From: Cordylochernes scorpioides
Taxonomy: Eukaryota; Arthropoda; Arachnida; Pseudoscorpiones; Chernetidae
Length of the DNA: 64,000 nt
Reading direction: 5' to 3'
Assembly: GCA_030710605.1 (NCBI GenBank)
Contig: CP092886.1
Location: 163,540,000-163,603,999, forward strand
The position numbers and the translations under genes are program-made. Below are positions 1 to 9,752 of the stretch, in pieces (the stretch's first letter is position 1; the number at the start of each line of letters is the position of its first letter). The notes under the pieces were generated by a model. That model was not told the origin of the DNA, did not search any database, and saw nothing but the letters and a program-made list of their open reading frames with translations.

Positions 1-74
1 TATTTAACGCAATGGTTATCTTTTTTAGGATTAAAAAAACTTTCTACTATTTTTCCTGCGCTGAAATATTATTG

Positions 75-125
75 GGTGAGTCTGGGAACGTTCTCACCAC
101 TGATGAGCCAGGACCTCCTATTTTT
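75..125 (+). repeat. Family D repeat fragment
   Basis: A short copy of a repeat seen about ten times in the window. The plus strand has CTGATGAGCCA just after a GTTC..CACCA segment, and the left half (normally TGGCGAAACCGCTGGG) is worn. A trailing part resembling GCAGT..GGCAGTAG follows to about 165. In better copies a GAAA box lies upstream of CTGATGA, with TGGC and GCCA able to pair. No gene is seen in 1-230. Confidence 0.4.
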
Positions 126-229
126 TCATAGCAGTTAGTGGCAGTAGGAAATGGCTTTAAAAATTGTAAAAAGAAGAAGAAAAGAAAAATTTCCGCTCGT
201 TAAATAGTTTAAAATTTAATTTAAACATA

Positions 230-600
230 AGTATTTGTAAAAATAATGCAATAACTTTGCACCTTATCCCAGTACAATATCACATTTGTACTATTTTTTT
301 TTTCACATTGTGTCCCGGTCTCACGCAATTCTGGCCTTAACTAGCCGTTTGATGATTTTTCAGGATGCCTGAAAGACCAGTTTTTTGGTCGTTGAGGTAC
401 AGCTTGCACCACGCTGATGAGGGCCAACAGCCCGAAACGCGTCCGTGGTTAGCTTTTCTTGATTAATCAAGAATGGGTATTTGGCCAATTCTGGAATAAT
501 TAAAAATAAACGAGAATAGTTGATATTTATTCCGATAGATGGCGCAAGCCATCAGCAACTTTCAGTTGCACGATAAGAAGATGCCTTTTTTCATAATTAT
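230..600 (+). repeat. Family A repeat carrying a hammerhead ribozyme
   Basis: A unit of about 350 bp found again in inverted orientation at 22620-22960. Both copies share the stretch with GTACAATATCACATTTGTAC, the ribozyme, a TTGATTAATCAAG palindrome and a terminal block with the hairpin GATGGCGCAAGCCATC followed by AGTTGCACGAT. Fragments of that terminal block recur at 1235-1290, 2045-2100, 12205-12240 and 23490-23545. The block size and the ribozyme suggest the terminal repeat of a Penelope-like element or a related non-autonomous unit. No reading frame is present. Confidence 0.6.
408..449 (+). ncRNA. Hammerhead ribozyme, family A, complete core
   Basis: Stem I pairs ACCACG (408-413) with CGTGGT (444-449), six perfect pairs. 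The core CTGATGA is at 414-420. Stem II pairs GGGC (421-424) with GCCC (430-433) around loop CAACA. GAAA follows at 434-437. Stem III is minimal (A437 with T442, C438 with G441, loop GC), ending in the cleavage triplet GTC, so cleavage is predicted after 443. Every conserved core position is present. The very short stem III matches the minimal hammerheads known from Penelope-like elements, which are thought to act best as dimers. Activity cannot be judged from sequence. Confidence 0.75.
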
Positions 601-679
601 TTGGATAAGAATCTCTTATTTTCAGGTATTCTTATTTTTCATTTATGTTCAATAAACACTTTTCTCATTTAACTATGTT

Positions 680-1170
680 CCATTGTAAATTTAGAATAGA
701 AATCCAGTTTTTTTTTTAGGTTAGAATTAATATCATAACCCCTTATTAAAGGCTATTTCAAAGAATGTTCTATTTATATGCCTCATTGCGGTAAACTTTA
801 ATCTCCACGCTCCAACCCACGTTTGAGCTTGGCATGATATGAATCATAGTCTAACCATTGTTAGCGTAAGCTTCGGTACAAGTGTTAAGTTCCTGACCAA
901 ATAAATACACCTAGTATCATGACGTGGTGATTATAGTGTTAGAGTTTCACACTTTTATAACTTGTTATTTGCATTTTTATTCATTCTCCTTTAATTCATA
1001 CTGAAATTTTTATTTTTTCTCATATTATCTTTTGAATAACTCAACTTTCATTCCCTAAACTTACTCCCCTACTATAGATGACCAAGTCTAGAGTTTAAAT
1101 ACATTAGTATCAATTTGAATTACTTAATACAATATTAGATGCATTCAATCTCGTAGATGTATGGTTGATT
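680..1170. other. No recognisable feature
   Basis: AT-rich sequence with only short chance frames. I see no gene, RNA or clear repeat here. Confidence 0.5.
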
Positions 1171-1173
1171 TAA

Positions 1174-1345
1174 CTGGCGAAACCGCTGGGAGGCTTCAAC
1201 AAAGATGTATTTATTAAGATAAGGGTATCTCCTGATCGTGCAACTAAAAGTTGCTGATGGCTTGCGCCATCTGTCGGAATAATTATCAAATAATCGATGA
1301 TTTTTTCAAATATTCCAGAATTATAAGCTGAGAGAGTGCAAATCT
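1174..1345 (+). repeat. Family D fragment joined to family A end block
   Basis: TGGCGAAACCGCTGGGAGG at about 1177 is the left half of family D. It is cut short and followed by the family A terminal block with the GATGGC..GCCATC hairpin and CGTGCAACTAAAAG. The junction shows that these two repeats insert into or recombine with each other. Confidence 0.45.
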
Positions 1346-1420
1346 AAATCCTACCCATTGAAGATTAAAGTTTCAAGTTTTGATGAGCAAAGTAAAACCG
1401 TTGGTAAGAAATATGAGATA

Positions 1421-1854
1421 CTAGCCGAATGACCCGGGCAACGCCCGTGTTTTACCCGATTGAATGTTTTTATTCAAATACTATTTGTTACAATTATAAA
1501 TTGGCGCCTTAAATAAATGCATATAATAGTTAATAACTATAGCCTATGTGCTTTATCTGTCTATGTACTGTTGGCTTCCGTAGGCGTCTCTTACTGGGAG
1601 AAGGAAAGAGAGGATTCCATTTAGTTATTAACTAATATATGCATTTATTTAAGGAGCGACCCGCTCCAACACAATAGTTACAAAAACGAAAAAGCGAGTG
1701 GGGTGGGCATGATGGGGGGGGGGCAAAGGTGGCGTGATCGTAGCCAACCAATAGGAGAGCGCCATTCCAAAAAAAAAAAAGCAAACGGTGACAGAGATGA
1801 AAACTGAAGAATTAAGAGATGAAGAACGCATGACGCTCGTAACTGTATATTGAA
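1421..1854 (-). mobile_element. Non-autonomous Helitron (copy 1)
   Basis: On the minus strand the 3' end has a GC hairpin (ACGGGCG..GCCCGGGT) about ten bases before a terminal CTAG, and the host dinucleotide is A|T (A at 1420, T at 1855). These are Helitron hallmarks. The other end reads TTCAATATACAG. The same unit lies at 53789-54205 and 58282-58678. No Rep/helicase frame is present, so it is a passenger element. A 60-aa minus frame inside is a poly-T shadow. Confidence 0.65.
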
Positions 1855-1874
1855 TAGGAAAATACGTTTGTCAC

Positions 1875-1881
<7 letters not shown>

Positions 1882-1914
<33 letters not shown>
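1882..1914. repeat. (CA)n microsatellite
   Basis: About 16 CA units directly follow a CT-rich run just outside the Helitron. Confidence 0.9.
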
Positions 1915-1917
<3 letters not shown>

Positions 1918-2035
1918 GAATTATATTGATATTTATCACTGAACATATGTTATATATCCTTACTTCAAAAATAATCAAAATGTAGTGAAAAATGGAACAC
2001 GGATGACATTTTACTAGGATCAGGTTGGTAAATTA

Positions 2036-2245
2036 AGGGAAAGGTACCTCCTGATTGGGCAACTAAAATGTGCTGATGGCTTGCGCCATCTCTCTGGATA
2101 AATATTAACTAATTGTCGATTTTTTCATTATTACAGAATTATAAGACTCAAAGAGTCAAGATTTTTTGGTCGTTGAAAAGTACAGCTTGCACCAGGCTGT
2201 TTTGGGTCAAGAGGCTGAAACGCTCACGTGGTTAGTATTTCGAAT
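2036..2245 (+). repeat. Degraded family A repeat
   Basis: It has the same order as the copy at 230-600 but with the end block first: the GATGG..CCATC hairpin, then the TTTTTTGGTCGTTGA lead-in and a decayed ribozyme at about 2189-2241. The core CTGATGA has become CTGTTTT, while GAAACGC and the CACGTGGTTAG flank remain, so this copy should not cleave. Confidence 0.5.
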
Positions 2246-2371
2246 ATTTATTTTCACATTTATATAGAATTCCATTCTTAAATGAAAATATAAAATTTCT
2301 ACTACTCATTTTGTTTCTCCTACTTACTCTTCATTATTTTCTATATACATATATATTATGATGCATTAGCG

Positions 2372-2612
2372 CGCCATCTGTTATCAAAATTCTAAGCTAT
2401 TATAGACGTGTATGATTATTTTAAAAATAAACAATTTCTACTGTCCTTACTGCAATGAATACGCCAAAACTGACGAAACCGCTGGGAGGGTTCACCAATG
2501 ATGAACCAGGCCCTCCCGTTAATTTTCCCATTGCAGTAAGGGCAGTAGAAATTGCTTATTTTTAAAAAGAATCATACGCGTCTATAATAGTTTCGAATTT
2601 TGATACATATAT
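2372..2612. mobile_element. Foldback element with a family D core
   Basis: Two inverted arms of roughly 85 bp (left about 2372-2456, right about 2528-2612) pair almost throughout, including CTGTCCTTACTGCAATG against CATTGCAGTAAGGGCAG. The central 70 bases hold the family D motif (GACGAAACCGCTGGG ... AATGATGAACCAGG), itself able to fold as GGGAGGG/CCCTCCC. No coding potential. It is a whole-element palindrome with a ribozyme-like sequence in the loop. Confidence 0.6.
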
Positions 2613-2619
2613 ATAATGT

Positions 2620-3727
2620 TATGAAATTAATAAAGTTTTAAAATAATTTTAATTTGAGAGGCTTGTAAACGTTATGATATCTATTAAAATTTTATACTTT
2701 CTCTGGATAAGATCTGTTGTCTAGGACGACAAAGAATAAATCCAATATATTGTTCCAGTACAAGTTTTACAGGGCTGCGCAAGAGAAGAAACATTGAGAG
2801 AAGAGAGCCGTATGTAAATGGATATGTAAATGGACGATCACCTGTAAATACCTAACTCATCTTTTCTAAGCAATTATGTACCTGAGCGAATCCTGTGTGG
2901 GACATAGGTACCCAATAAAATCTTGTTATTGGTATGTTAAAAGTTAATAAATATCACTTTATGAAGTATTATTTCATTATTTTTTATTTAATATATAAAA
3001 AAAAAGTGTCTTTTGTTTAGCCATTTCAAGATACTGATAAGCCCAATTGATAGGTAGAGGTTCTTCAATTTTAAATTATACTGGGTGTTAAAAGAACGCT
3101 GCTAAACAGAACTTTTATTATTATTATTATTATCACATGGGTAAGATTACACCAGTCATGAAGGTTGAAAGCAATATTTTTTTTACTATAGTTTTGTGGT
3201 TCTTGTATATGTCTTCCTTCTTAGCTCCAATACAGTCCAGGATATATGCTGGAGTTGGAGTGAAGTTGGAGCATTTTGAGCAGAAGCAGAACTGTAGAAA
3301 TATCAACTAACGCATGACTAGTTCTCGACTATAAAATCACCAAGAAACAAGAATTCCAAAATGTGTGTGTTCAGAGTTTTGTAATTAAACCAATGTCCAC
3401 ACAGCGTTAGGTTTATTATACGTATATATAGATGGATATAGAATAAACATTAGAAAATATAATACCAAATCTATATATAGCTTCATAAGGTTGTTGATAT
3501 CAAATGTGTAATAAAAAAAGGAATGTTCTGAAATTTTAATTATAAATGTATAAAAAAATTGTAATATTGACAAAAATAATATATAGAAAAATATTATGTT
3601 AAAAAATACTCTTTCTTACCAATACAAAAGTATTATATAAAAAATTACTCTTGACCAATACAAAATATTATATTTAAAAATCCTTCACAATACAAAAATA
3701 TTATATAAAAAATATAAAAATATTATA
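2620..3727. other. No gene seen; AT-rich sequence
   Basis: Contains an ATT microsatellite near 3118-3132 and a run of short AT-rich direct repeats at 3570-3725. A stretch at 2740-2930 ends with CCCAATAAAATC and could be an LTR or UTR relic, but no partner copy is visible. Confidence 0.4.
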
Positions 3728-3729
3728 TA

Positions 3730-3976
3730 CACCAATACCTCGCTTTGCGTCGTTTCGTTTTGCGTTTTTTCGAAGTTGCGTCGCTGCTTAATTTTTACTG
3801 ATTTTCACAGTGCGTCGTTAGATTTTCGAAGTTGCGTTGTTTTGAATTCGAGTCTTTAATTTTTTTTCCTAAAATATGGCAACACCTTTGTTTTTGATTG
3901 CGCCAATTTATTTTCACTTTGCGTCGTGTTTTTTTTTTTTTGGAACGTAACCACGACGCAAAGCGAGGTATGGGTG
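3730..3976. mobile_element. MITE with CACC(C/A)ATACCTCGCTTTG terminal repeats
   Basis: Terminal inverted repeats of about 23 bp (left CACCAATACCTCGCTTTGCG, right its complement with one change), flanked by TA on both sides. Size is 247 bp with no frame. TA duplication and C-rich ends suggest the Tc1/mariner/pogo superfamily. Inside are several internal copies of CGTCG and CGAAGTTGCGT. No other copy in the window. Confidence 0.7.
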
Positions 3977-4180
3977 TATTAAAAGAGTCGCTCTCATAAG
4001 AGAAAAATAAAAAAAATAAAGGTTTATAATGTGTAAGGTGTTTGTGAACAATTATTTAGAAATTGTATATGCATATTGGGAGGAACTTTGGTGTAACACT
4101 AAATCTTTCTTGAATATATTTAACACATATTCTATATATATACACACACACAACACAGCATAGATTAATATTCAATAATA

Positions 4181-4320
4181 CTATATATGCATATATGTGA
4201 GAAAAAGGGCACCTGCCAGTTTAAAAATGCAATGAAACAAAGCATTTTTAATAATACTTGTAGTAAACACAAAGATGAAAGAATGTGTCACAACACCAGT
4301 TTTGACAAATTCAGACAAAA
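4181..4320. other. No recognisable feature
   Basis: AT-rich sequence between the MITE and the next ribozyme-like motif. A short minus frame reads through the motif below and is a shadow. Confidence 0.4.
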
Positions 4321-4327
4321 AGCCAAT

Positions 4328-4370
4328 CTGTATACCATGGTTTCGGGCTCTGGCCCTCATTAGTATAGGG
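4328..4370 (-). ncRNA. Hammerhead-like motif, family A2 (one core change)
   Basis: On the minus strand: a partly paired stem I (CTATA with TACAG), the core CTAATGA (G5 is A), stem II GGGC/GCCC with loop CAGA, GAAA, stem III ACC/GGT with a two-base loop, and the triplet GTA. All pairings hold, but G5 is a conserved catalytic base, so this copy is probably inactive. Related copies are at 20993-21540, 47540-47600 and 57286-57340. Confidence 0.5.
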
Positions 4371-4869
4371 ACGGCTTCGATTTCATAGCAACCTATGAAA
4401 TCGTTTGAATTTTCCAAAAAGATGTTTTAAGTGGTGAAATGCTAGGGTCGATCTTAAGCAAGAATATATTTTAATTTGCCGATGAAAATGTCTTTTTGCG
4501 GAAAGTCACCTTTCCTTTCGATAATACTTTACCTCAATGCTGAAGAGAGGTGCACCTTTTGTATATGAAAATCTTCAGCACGCAAAATTACCATAAAAAC
4601 ATATACAACAACAAAAAGCTTTATTAAGACCTGATTCTCCAAACAGAAATGTAGGGTACATACAGGGATAATAGTAATAGTACTAGTAATAAGCAATGTT
4701 ATTATTATTTTTAAAGATAATCATATTTAATGGTAATATGAAATTTATATACAGGAAAAATTAATTAAGACTTCTGGGTTAATTAGAAAAGAAATTTCTT
4801 ATACATGGATTTACCACGGAGTCTCTGCAAATGAAGAAAAATAAACAAATAAAATACAAACATTGTATA

Positions 4870-4960
4870 CATATACAAAGGTTGGCGTTCATTCAACTGA
4901 AATATTGGTAAAATAAACTATATTTTGATCCAATATATGCCTTTTTAATTAAACAAACAT
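4870..4960 (+). repeat. Family E hammerhead-like repeat
   Basis: GGTTGGCG..CAACT forms a long stem II followed by GAAATATT. In other copies (12020-12090 minus, 23060-23110 plus) the left half reads CTTGATAAA, a damaged CTGATGA plus one base. GAAATATT has the layout of GAAACGTC in families B and C but with U-A in place of C-G at pair 15.2-16.2. The tail reads CCAATATATGCCTTTTTAAT. Confidence 0.45.
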
Positions 4961-4964
4961 ATAT

Positions 4965-5700
4965 ATAAATGCAGAGGCGCTTCTTTTAGGGAAAATAAAA
5001 AATCTCTATATATAAAATGTTAAAAAAGTAATGCGATTTTTGCCACATTTAATAACATCATAAATGATGATTATGAGTCTTTCATCATGTTGGTCATACG
5101 AGGATCGAACATTTAATTTTGAGGCGGCAGTTTTCTTAAGTTGCACACGGACCGAATAAGAACCTTTGGATTCCATAGAAGAATGAAAGCTCATTATTGC
5201 TCATCCTAAAAAAGTTATTTATATTTTTTTCTACAATTTTTTAAACTCATTATAGTTAAAGGCTGTATCTTATATAAATTATACTGATATTAAGCTGTTT
5301 TTAAAACGTTGTATTATAAGGATTTGTTAGTTAATCTTTTAGTATATTTTAGCGGAATTTTAGATTTTATTTTGATTTAAAAAGTCTGTTAAATGCGCCC
5401 AGTTTATCTTGGTGCTATCAAACATAACTCCATTTCTAGAATGCTGCAGCTTCTTGAATTAATGTTCGTTCCTAGCTCCAAGATGCTATAATCCATTTAA
5501 CCCCCATTGTATTAACAACTTACAAGAAAATTGCATTACTTTATAGCCTTTGGTTTTATTTGTTATCATCTCTATTATAAAAAACTGGTATTTAAGAAAT
5601 CATAATTTTCTCTATAAAATTGAAGTTTGAACGGTTAAAATAATATACAAACTAATATATATATGTGTGTATAATGAGAAGATAATATATGACATACCCT
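4965..5700. other. No gene seen
   Basis: AT-rich sequence. A 62-codon minus frame at 5006-5194 has no recognisable domain, and I do not support it as a gene. Confidence 0.4.
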
Positions 5701-5772
5701 TCTAAACACTCACAGAGACGACAATGAAGGATTTACAATATTTAATCTCTATCAGACAATGTCCGTGATGAT

Positions 5773-6084
5773 GTGACGATTATTAATGTAGAAGATGAGA
5801 TAGAATGTAGAATCCACAATAACGTATCCCGGTCAAAGCAAACAGTTCCAGTCCCAGCAAGGAAGTCTTCGGGCCATTTCCATGATGATGTGGTACTGAT
5901 CGAGGTAGAAGATGAGATAGAAGGTACAATCCACAATAACGTATCCCGGTCAAAGCAAACAGTTCCAGTCCCAGCAAGGAAGTCTTCAGTGCATATCGAT
6001 GATGATGTGGTACTGATCGAGGTAGAAGCGGGTGAAGGTCAAGTCGTAGATGGCAGCCTGGAACAGCCGAGTGAGCCGGAGTAG
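5773..6084 (+). CDS. Unrecognised 103-codon frame with a 39-residue internal duplication
   Basis: I do not recognise a family. The frame is built from a tandem 117-bp repeat: the protein unit contains VEDEIE, IHNNVSRSKQTVPVPARKSS and DDVV, seen nearly twice, plus a partial third unit upstream at 5750-5775. It ends in an acidic tail rich in E and P. Lysine/arginine-rich and acidic patches alternate, and there is no signal peptide or membrane segment. It is less AT-rich than its surroundings, which favours a coding or expressed origin, but the tandem repeat alone could keep a frame open. The minus strand of the same repeat also has open frames (5783-5977, 5986-6222). It may be an exon of a larger gene or a minisatellite. 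Confidence 0.25.
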   Translation: MTIINVEDEIECRIHNNVSRSKQTVPVPARKSSGHFHDDVVLIEVEDEIEGTIHNNVSRSKQTVPVPARKSSVHIDDDVVLIEVEAGEGQVVDGSLEQPSEPE

Positions 6085-6249
6085 ACCAGGCACAGACAAC
6101 CTACCAGATCGAGAAAAAAACTCATGTAGGACGAGTCGGTGAATTCCAATGAGATGACGAAACGGCCTGGTCGGTTCCTTCTGAACATGGCTCTCAAAAG
6201 CTCCATGGTCTACAATGCACAAGACATTTCTAAATCAAGTTTAAAATAT

Positions 6250-7310
6250 TAAGGATCACATACAAAGTTATACATTCGAATAAAATATATCTATAACTAT
6301 TAATGTATAAACATTGTAGAAATTACTATTTATATTTGTACTAAATACTGTAAACTAGAGCATTAGTTCATCGCATCTAAGGCAGCAAAATTTTGAATAT
6401 ATCTCAACCAAATTATAAAAAATTAGCTTATTTTCAACCTATTACTAATTACAACAAATTGTACTTAATAATGACATTTGGCTTTTGATTGGATTAAATA
6501 TTTGTTTTGATTTTCTTTCACTTTACCATATGGTTGAGTATTGCTTTACAAAACTTTTGTCTAACTCGCTAAACCAATTAAACAAGCCAGCCAAAATTGC
6601 GTCAGAAAAATTATCTAGGTAATCGAGCACTGCAGTATCTAAAATACATTTTTAGTGAACCTTATGGGAGCCTAATATCTATTTCTGAAAAACTCAGAAA
6701 TATTAATTTTGAAAACATCTGTTCCATCTAAGGTTAATCATTAATGATCTCTCTTGAATATAATACTTTAACATTCCAGGTGCTCATGGTGTATGCACGA
6801 CATGATGAAGGCTGTGATTATGGGATTGCTTATACACCCCCGAGTCTGCAGGTATAAAAGCAGCACAATTTTGCAATCATAGGGTCAAAGGCACGTTCTA
6901 GTTAGCTTCTCTTGCTGATTAAGTTGGACTTGCGCAAAATTTAGGAGCCTAGTTAAGAAATGTATTATTAATATTGTCGCGTTAGGAAAATAGTTGCGTG
7001 AAGAGGGGAAAGTAGAAATAAACTTTATTCTTTGATACCAACGAACTATTCTAAAATTAGATGTACGAATTTATATAGCAATCCAATCTCTATGCAAATA
7101 AACCTAATAGAATCTGAAACTTAAAATAATTTAACACATAAATACATAATAAACTACGCTACAATATCATTAAAAATTTTAACGGATGTCCTGATTGATG
7201 AGAAAGATAATTTCAAAAATCCAAAAAGATTAATATAGAAACCAGCTAAAATACCGAGAAATAATAAAAATATAAATAAAATATTTGACAATATTAGATG
7301 TATAATAAAT
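6250..7310. other. No gene seen
   Basis: AT-rich intergenic or intronic sequence. If the METTL23-like gene continues to its 3' end it should lie below 7516, but I could not find the next exon here. Confidence 0.4.
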
Positions 7311-7346
7311 AAATGCAATATTTGAGCGGTGTGGAAGATTAAGCTG

Positions 7347-7392
7347 GGTGAATCGCTGTGAGAGTTCACCATTGATGGGCCAGGCCATCCCA
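7347..7392 (+). repeat. Family D hammerhead-like motif
   Basis: Decayed copy: TGGGTGAATCGCTGTG ... TTCACCATTGATGGGCCAGG, followed by the CATCGCAGAGAAATGG tail. The GAAA and CTGATGA boxes both have changes. Confidence 0.4.
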
Positions 7393-7515
7393 TCTTTTTT
7401 CATCGCAGAGAAATGGCACAGAAGGAAGTTTTTTTGGTATATATAAAATATAAATTCGCGCGCTCTCTCTCTAAATATAGCTTAAAATTTCTCAAATAAA
7501 AATTTGTGTACTCAC

Positions 7516-7908
7516 CTCCGGTTCGGCAAATCTGGGTCTTGAAAGGAAAACAACATCAATGGTGGCTGGGCGGCGAGGATACGAGTCCGAAATCACTAGG
7601 GAGCCTAGAAAGGAGTTCTGGCTGGCCACGATGTCTTGAATCATCAAGCTCTTATGATCCCGTAGAATCATCGTCACTTTTGCTCCATTTTTTGCGGCAT
7701 AAAGAGCGCCCAGTCTTGCCTGGATTCCAATGCCAACCATTCTCCGACGGTTTATCTGGATTTTGTCTGTCTTCATGTATTCAACCAAAGCTTCGTCGGA
7801 TGGAAAAATCTGGGAGGCTACATGTTGTGAATAAAAATGCAGATCCCAATTTTTCCAGGGAATTTGGACAAGATTTGGCTGGAGACTAGATCCTACTGGT
7901 TCATCCTG
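7516..7908 (-). CDS. Exon of a METTL23-like methyltransferase gene
   Basis: An open 131-codon exon (393 bp, phase 0 at both ends) on the minus strand, bounded by acceptor TTTTATTTTAG and donor CCGGAG|GTGAGTAC. It is clearly less AT-rich than its flanks. The protein follows the layout of the class I family-16 methyltransferases, closest to METTL23 as I know it: a SQHVASQIFPSDEALVEY segment in place of the usual V-W-P-S start, a glycine motif G-I-G-x-x-x-x-L-G, AAKNGAKVT, D-x-x-S-L, and a final D-V-V ... F-x-E-P-E that matches the family's D-x-F-x-E-P-E. The SAM-binding glycine motif is imperfect (no E-L/I-G-x-G), and the acidic residue after strand 2 is R-D, so substrate and activity are unclear. 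The C-terminal exon was not found. Confidence 0.6.
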
Positions 7909-7960
7909 CTAAAATAAAACATTAAAACAAAGGAATTAGAAGATGGTTGTGTTTTCTTAC

Positions 7961-8042
7961 GGTATTTGGGGTATTTATGAAGACTTCATCATCCTGGAAA
8001 ACCACATCAGGGTTACAGGAATTTGTGGCAAAATTCTTCTCA
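7961..8042 (-). CDS. Upstream small exon of the METTL23-like gene
   Basis: The frame reads NSCNPDVVFQDDEVFINTPN and ends at donor ACC|GTAAGAAA in phase 0, matching the phase-0 start of the 7516-7908 exon across an intron of about 52 bp. The start is uncertain: acceptors ending at 8047, 8043 or 8039 are all possible. The sequence is acidic and domain-free, suitable for a leader before the methyltransferase core. Confidence 0.45.
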
Positions 8043-8189
8043 CTTGCTTACATTTATATCAAGAGTAGAAGTTTGCATTTGTTTTCAGCCATCTAAGAAT
8101 TAAAGTGAAGATAACAAATGGAGTAAAATCAACGTCAAATATTTCACAGAGATGCTGCCCCTTAATAAAGTAAAATATAATTAAATCTT

Positions 8190-8556
8190 CTTATTCTTTC
8201 TTATCTTCACTCAATCATATTAGGGTATCAAGCTTGTAGAGCTTGAGACTTTTAATAGTGTTTGACAACCATCATGACTGGATGAAGTAGAATTCATCTG
8301 CCTTTGTCATTAAGACTGGGAGCACTACTCAGTGGCAGGCCGACTTAGCTCCAAAAGAATGGCCGCCTCTGACATGAGGAACAGACGCCATGTGTAGCCG
8401 CTCCTAACATGGAGTACAAACGCTGCTCATTCTGTATCCCTGGATCAGGAGCCCTTACAGGGTACTATCAGCCGGGCCAGCTGAGCCCAGGTTTTTTAGT
8501 GAGCTTGTTACTGTTCCCCGTCCCCCTTTTTCATCCGGGCTTGGGATCGGCATATA
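8190..8556 (+). mobile_element. SINE-like repeat R350, copy 1
   Basis: One of seven copies of a repeat of about 300-370 bp. Shared blocks are CTTCTTTCTTATC..CCACTC, GTCTGCCTTTGTCATTAAGA, GGCAGGCCGACTTAGCTCC, CTAACATGGAGTACAAACGC, CCCTGGAT..AGGAGCCC and CATCCGGGCTTGGGA. Read on the opposite strand it begins near GCCGGTCCCAAGCCCGG and ends in an AAGAAGAAG-type tail, so that strand is probably the sense of a short retroelement. Short frames within it are shadows. Confidence 0.65.
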
Positions 8557-8559
8557 TAT

Positions 8560-8855
8560 ATAATTAAATGAACCTAGAGAACTTAAGGTATATGTGGGTT
8601 TATTTAAAAGTTTCCATATAGAAGTCATTTATATAAAGTTTTAATGTATTTGTGAAGGTTTTTATATTGGAAAATCTAGTCTGAACTCATTGTTTTTATA
8701 AGTTCGTACGACTCATAGCCATATATGTTCGATATTCATATAAAAGCTTCTGTCCTAAAGTTAAGAACTGTTTTGTGCGCATATAAAAATGCTCTATTAT
8801 ATAAAAAAGGTTTTATTTAAATATATTTTCTCTCTAATGTATGTAGTAACTATTA
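8560..8855. other. No recognisable feature
   Basis: AT-rich sequence between the R350 copy and the next family D motif. Confidence 0.4.
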
Positions 8856-8859
8856 TAAA

Positions 8860-8955
8860 AAGTGGCGAAACCACTGGGAGGGTTCTCCATTAATGAGCCA
8901 TGCCCTTCTTCTTTCAAATTTTAATCATCGCAGGATAAGGGCAGTAGAAATAATT
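8860..8955 (+). repeat. Family D hammerhead-like repeat
   Basis: TGGCGAAACCACTGGGAGGGTT then TTAATGAGCCA; TGGC and GCCA can pair next to GAAA. The tail ATCGCAGGATAAGGGCAGTA is intact. C3 and G5 of the CTGATGA box are changed in this copy. Confidence 0.5.
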
Positions 8956-9079
8956 GTAATTGTATATTTTTTAAAATAATAATAGAGTTAAAATATGTTT
9001 GTATTTTTTTAGAAGGTTTATTGGTTTTCATCATTTCTTCGTAGTTATTTTTATATACGTTATCAAAACATATCCTGCC

Positions 9080-9400
9080 CAGAAATCCAACACTCCTCTA
9101 CGTGGCGGACGGGAGAAGCAGCACAAGTAAGGGTCTGCCCTGTAGGGCGAAGTACGGTGTGGTGAGCCCCGAGCCGCTACGGAAACCGTGAAGGCCTACA
9201 GGGAACTCTGAAATGTGGCTGACTAACGGAGCAATGGCACCCTCCCATTCCATGGAGCAAAAAAAAAAATCAGAAATTGACAGTTGCTCGGCCATCCTTG
9301 CAGCCCTCTATATGGCAGACATCAATCCAGAAGAGGGCATCCATACGGACAAGGCACCTCGGTTGGCCGGTATTGTGATCAGGGTGCACGGACCCATCTG
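9080..9400 (+). pseudogene. GC-richer broken coding segment, possibly RNase H-like
   Basis: Stands out by base composition. One plus frame reads LYVADGRSSTSKG then YGVVSPEP, meets one stop, and continues to LTNGAMAP; after an A11 run a frame reads SAILAALYMADINPEEG. The order Y-x-x-D-G, Y-G-V-V, T-N and A-I-x-A-L is reminiscent of an RNase H fold, but the spacing is poor and the second acidic residue is uncertain. It could be a LINE or host relic. Open minus frames overlap it. Confidence 0.25.
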
Positions 9401-9604
9401 ATCTGTTCCATGGACAAGACACAACCACCATCAAAACATATAATTGAGGTCGACTTGTTGCCTGGAAAAAAAGTCGAATATGATCTAAAACCAGCGCATA
9501 CTCCTTCTATGAATATCATGATTCCTGATATTGAAATATATTTTTAAAATGATAAATATTTCTCATCACAATAAAAGCTTGAAGAGATAAATGGTTTCAC
9601 TCAC

Positions 9605-9643
9605 CTCGTCTTCGCTATCGCTGGAGAAGATGAAGAAGGCTCG
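9605..9643 (-). CDS. Candidate 39-bp microexon
   Basis: A short, GC-rich block on the minus strand with good splice signals: acceptor CAATGTTTCAG and donor GAG|GTGAGTGA. Two frames are open. One ends SSDSEDE, the other reads EPSSSSPAIAKT. The second is phase-compatible with both the candidate exon at 24504-24726 and the exon at 7961-8042, so all four could belong to one gene. Length and phase alone are weak proof. Confidence 0.35.
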
Positions 9644-9752
9644 CTGAAACATTGAGATAAATTGGAACCAAAGACAATTGTAGATTGATACTAAGGTCCA
9701 GCTTGGATTAGAGGTGAGAGCCAAAGGTAGCTAGACTAAATCTAAATAACTA

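Noticed and set aside
5986..6222. Minus frame as the missing C-terminal exon of the METTL23-like gene
   Set aside because: The residues do not follow the family's C-terminal pattern and it overlaps the 117-bp tandem repeat.
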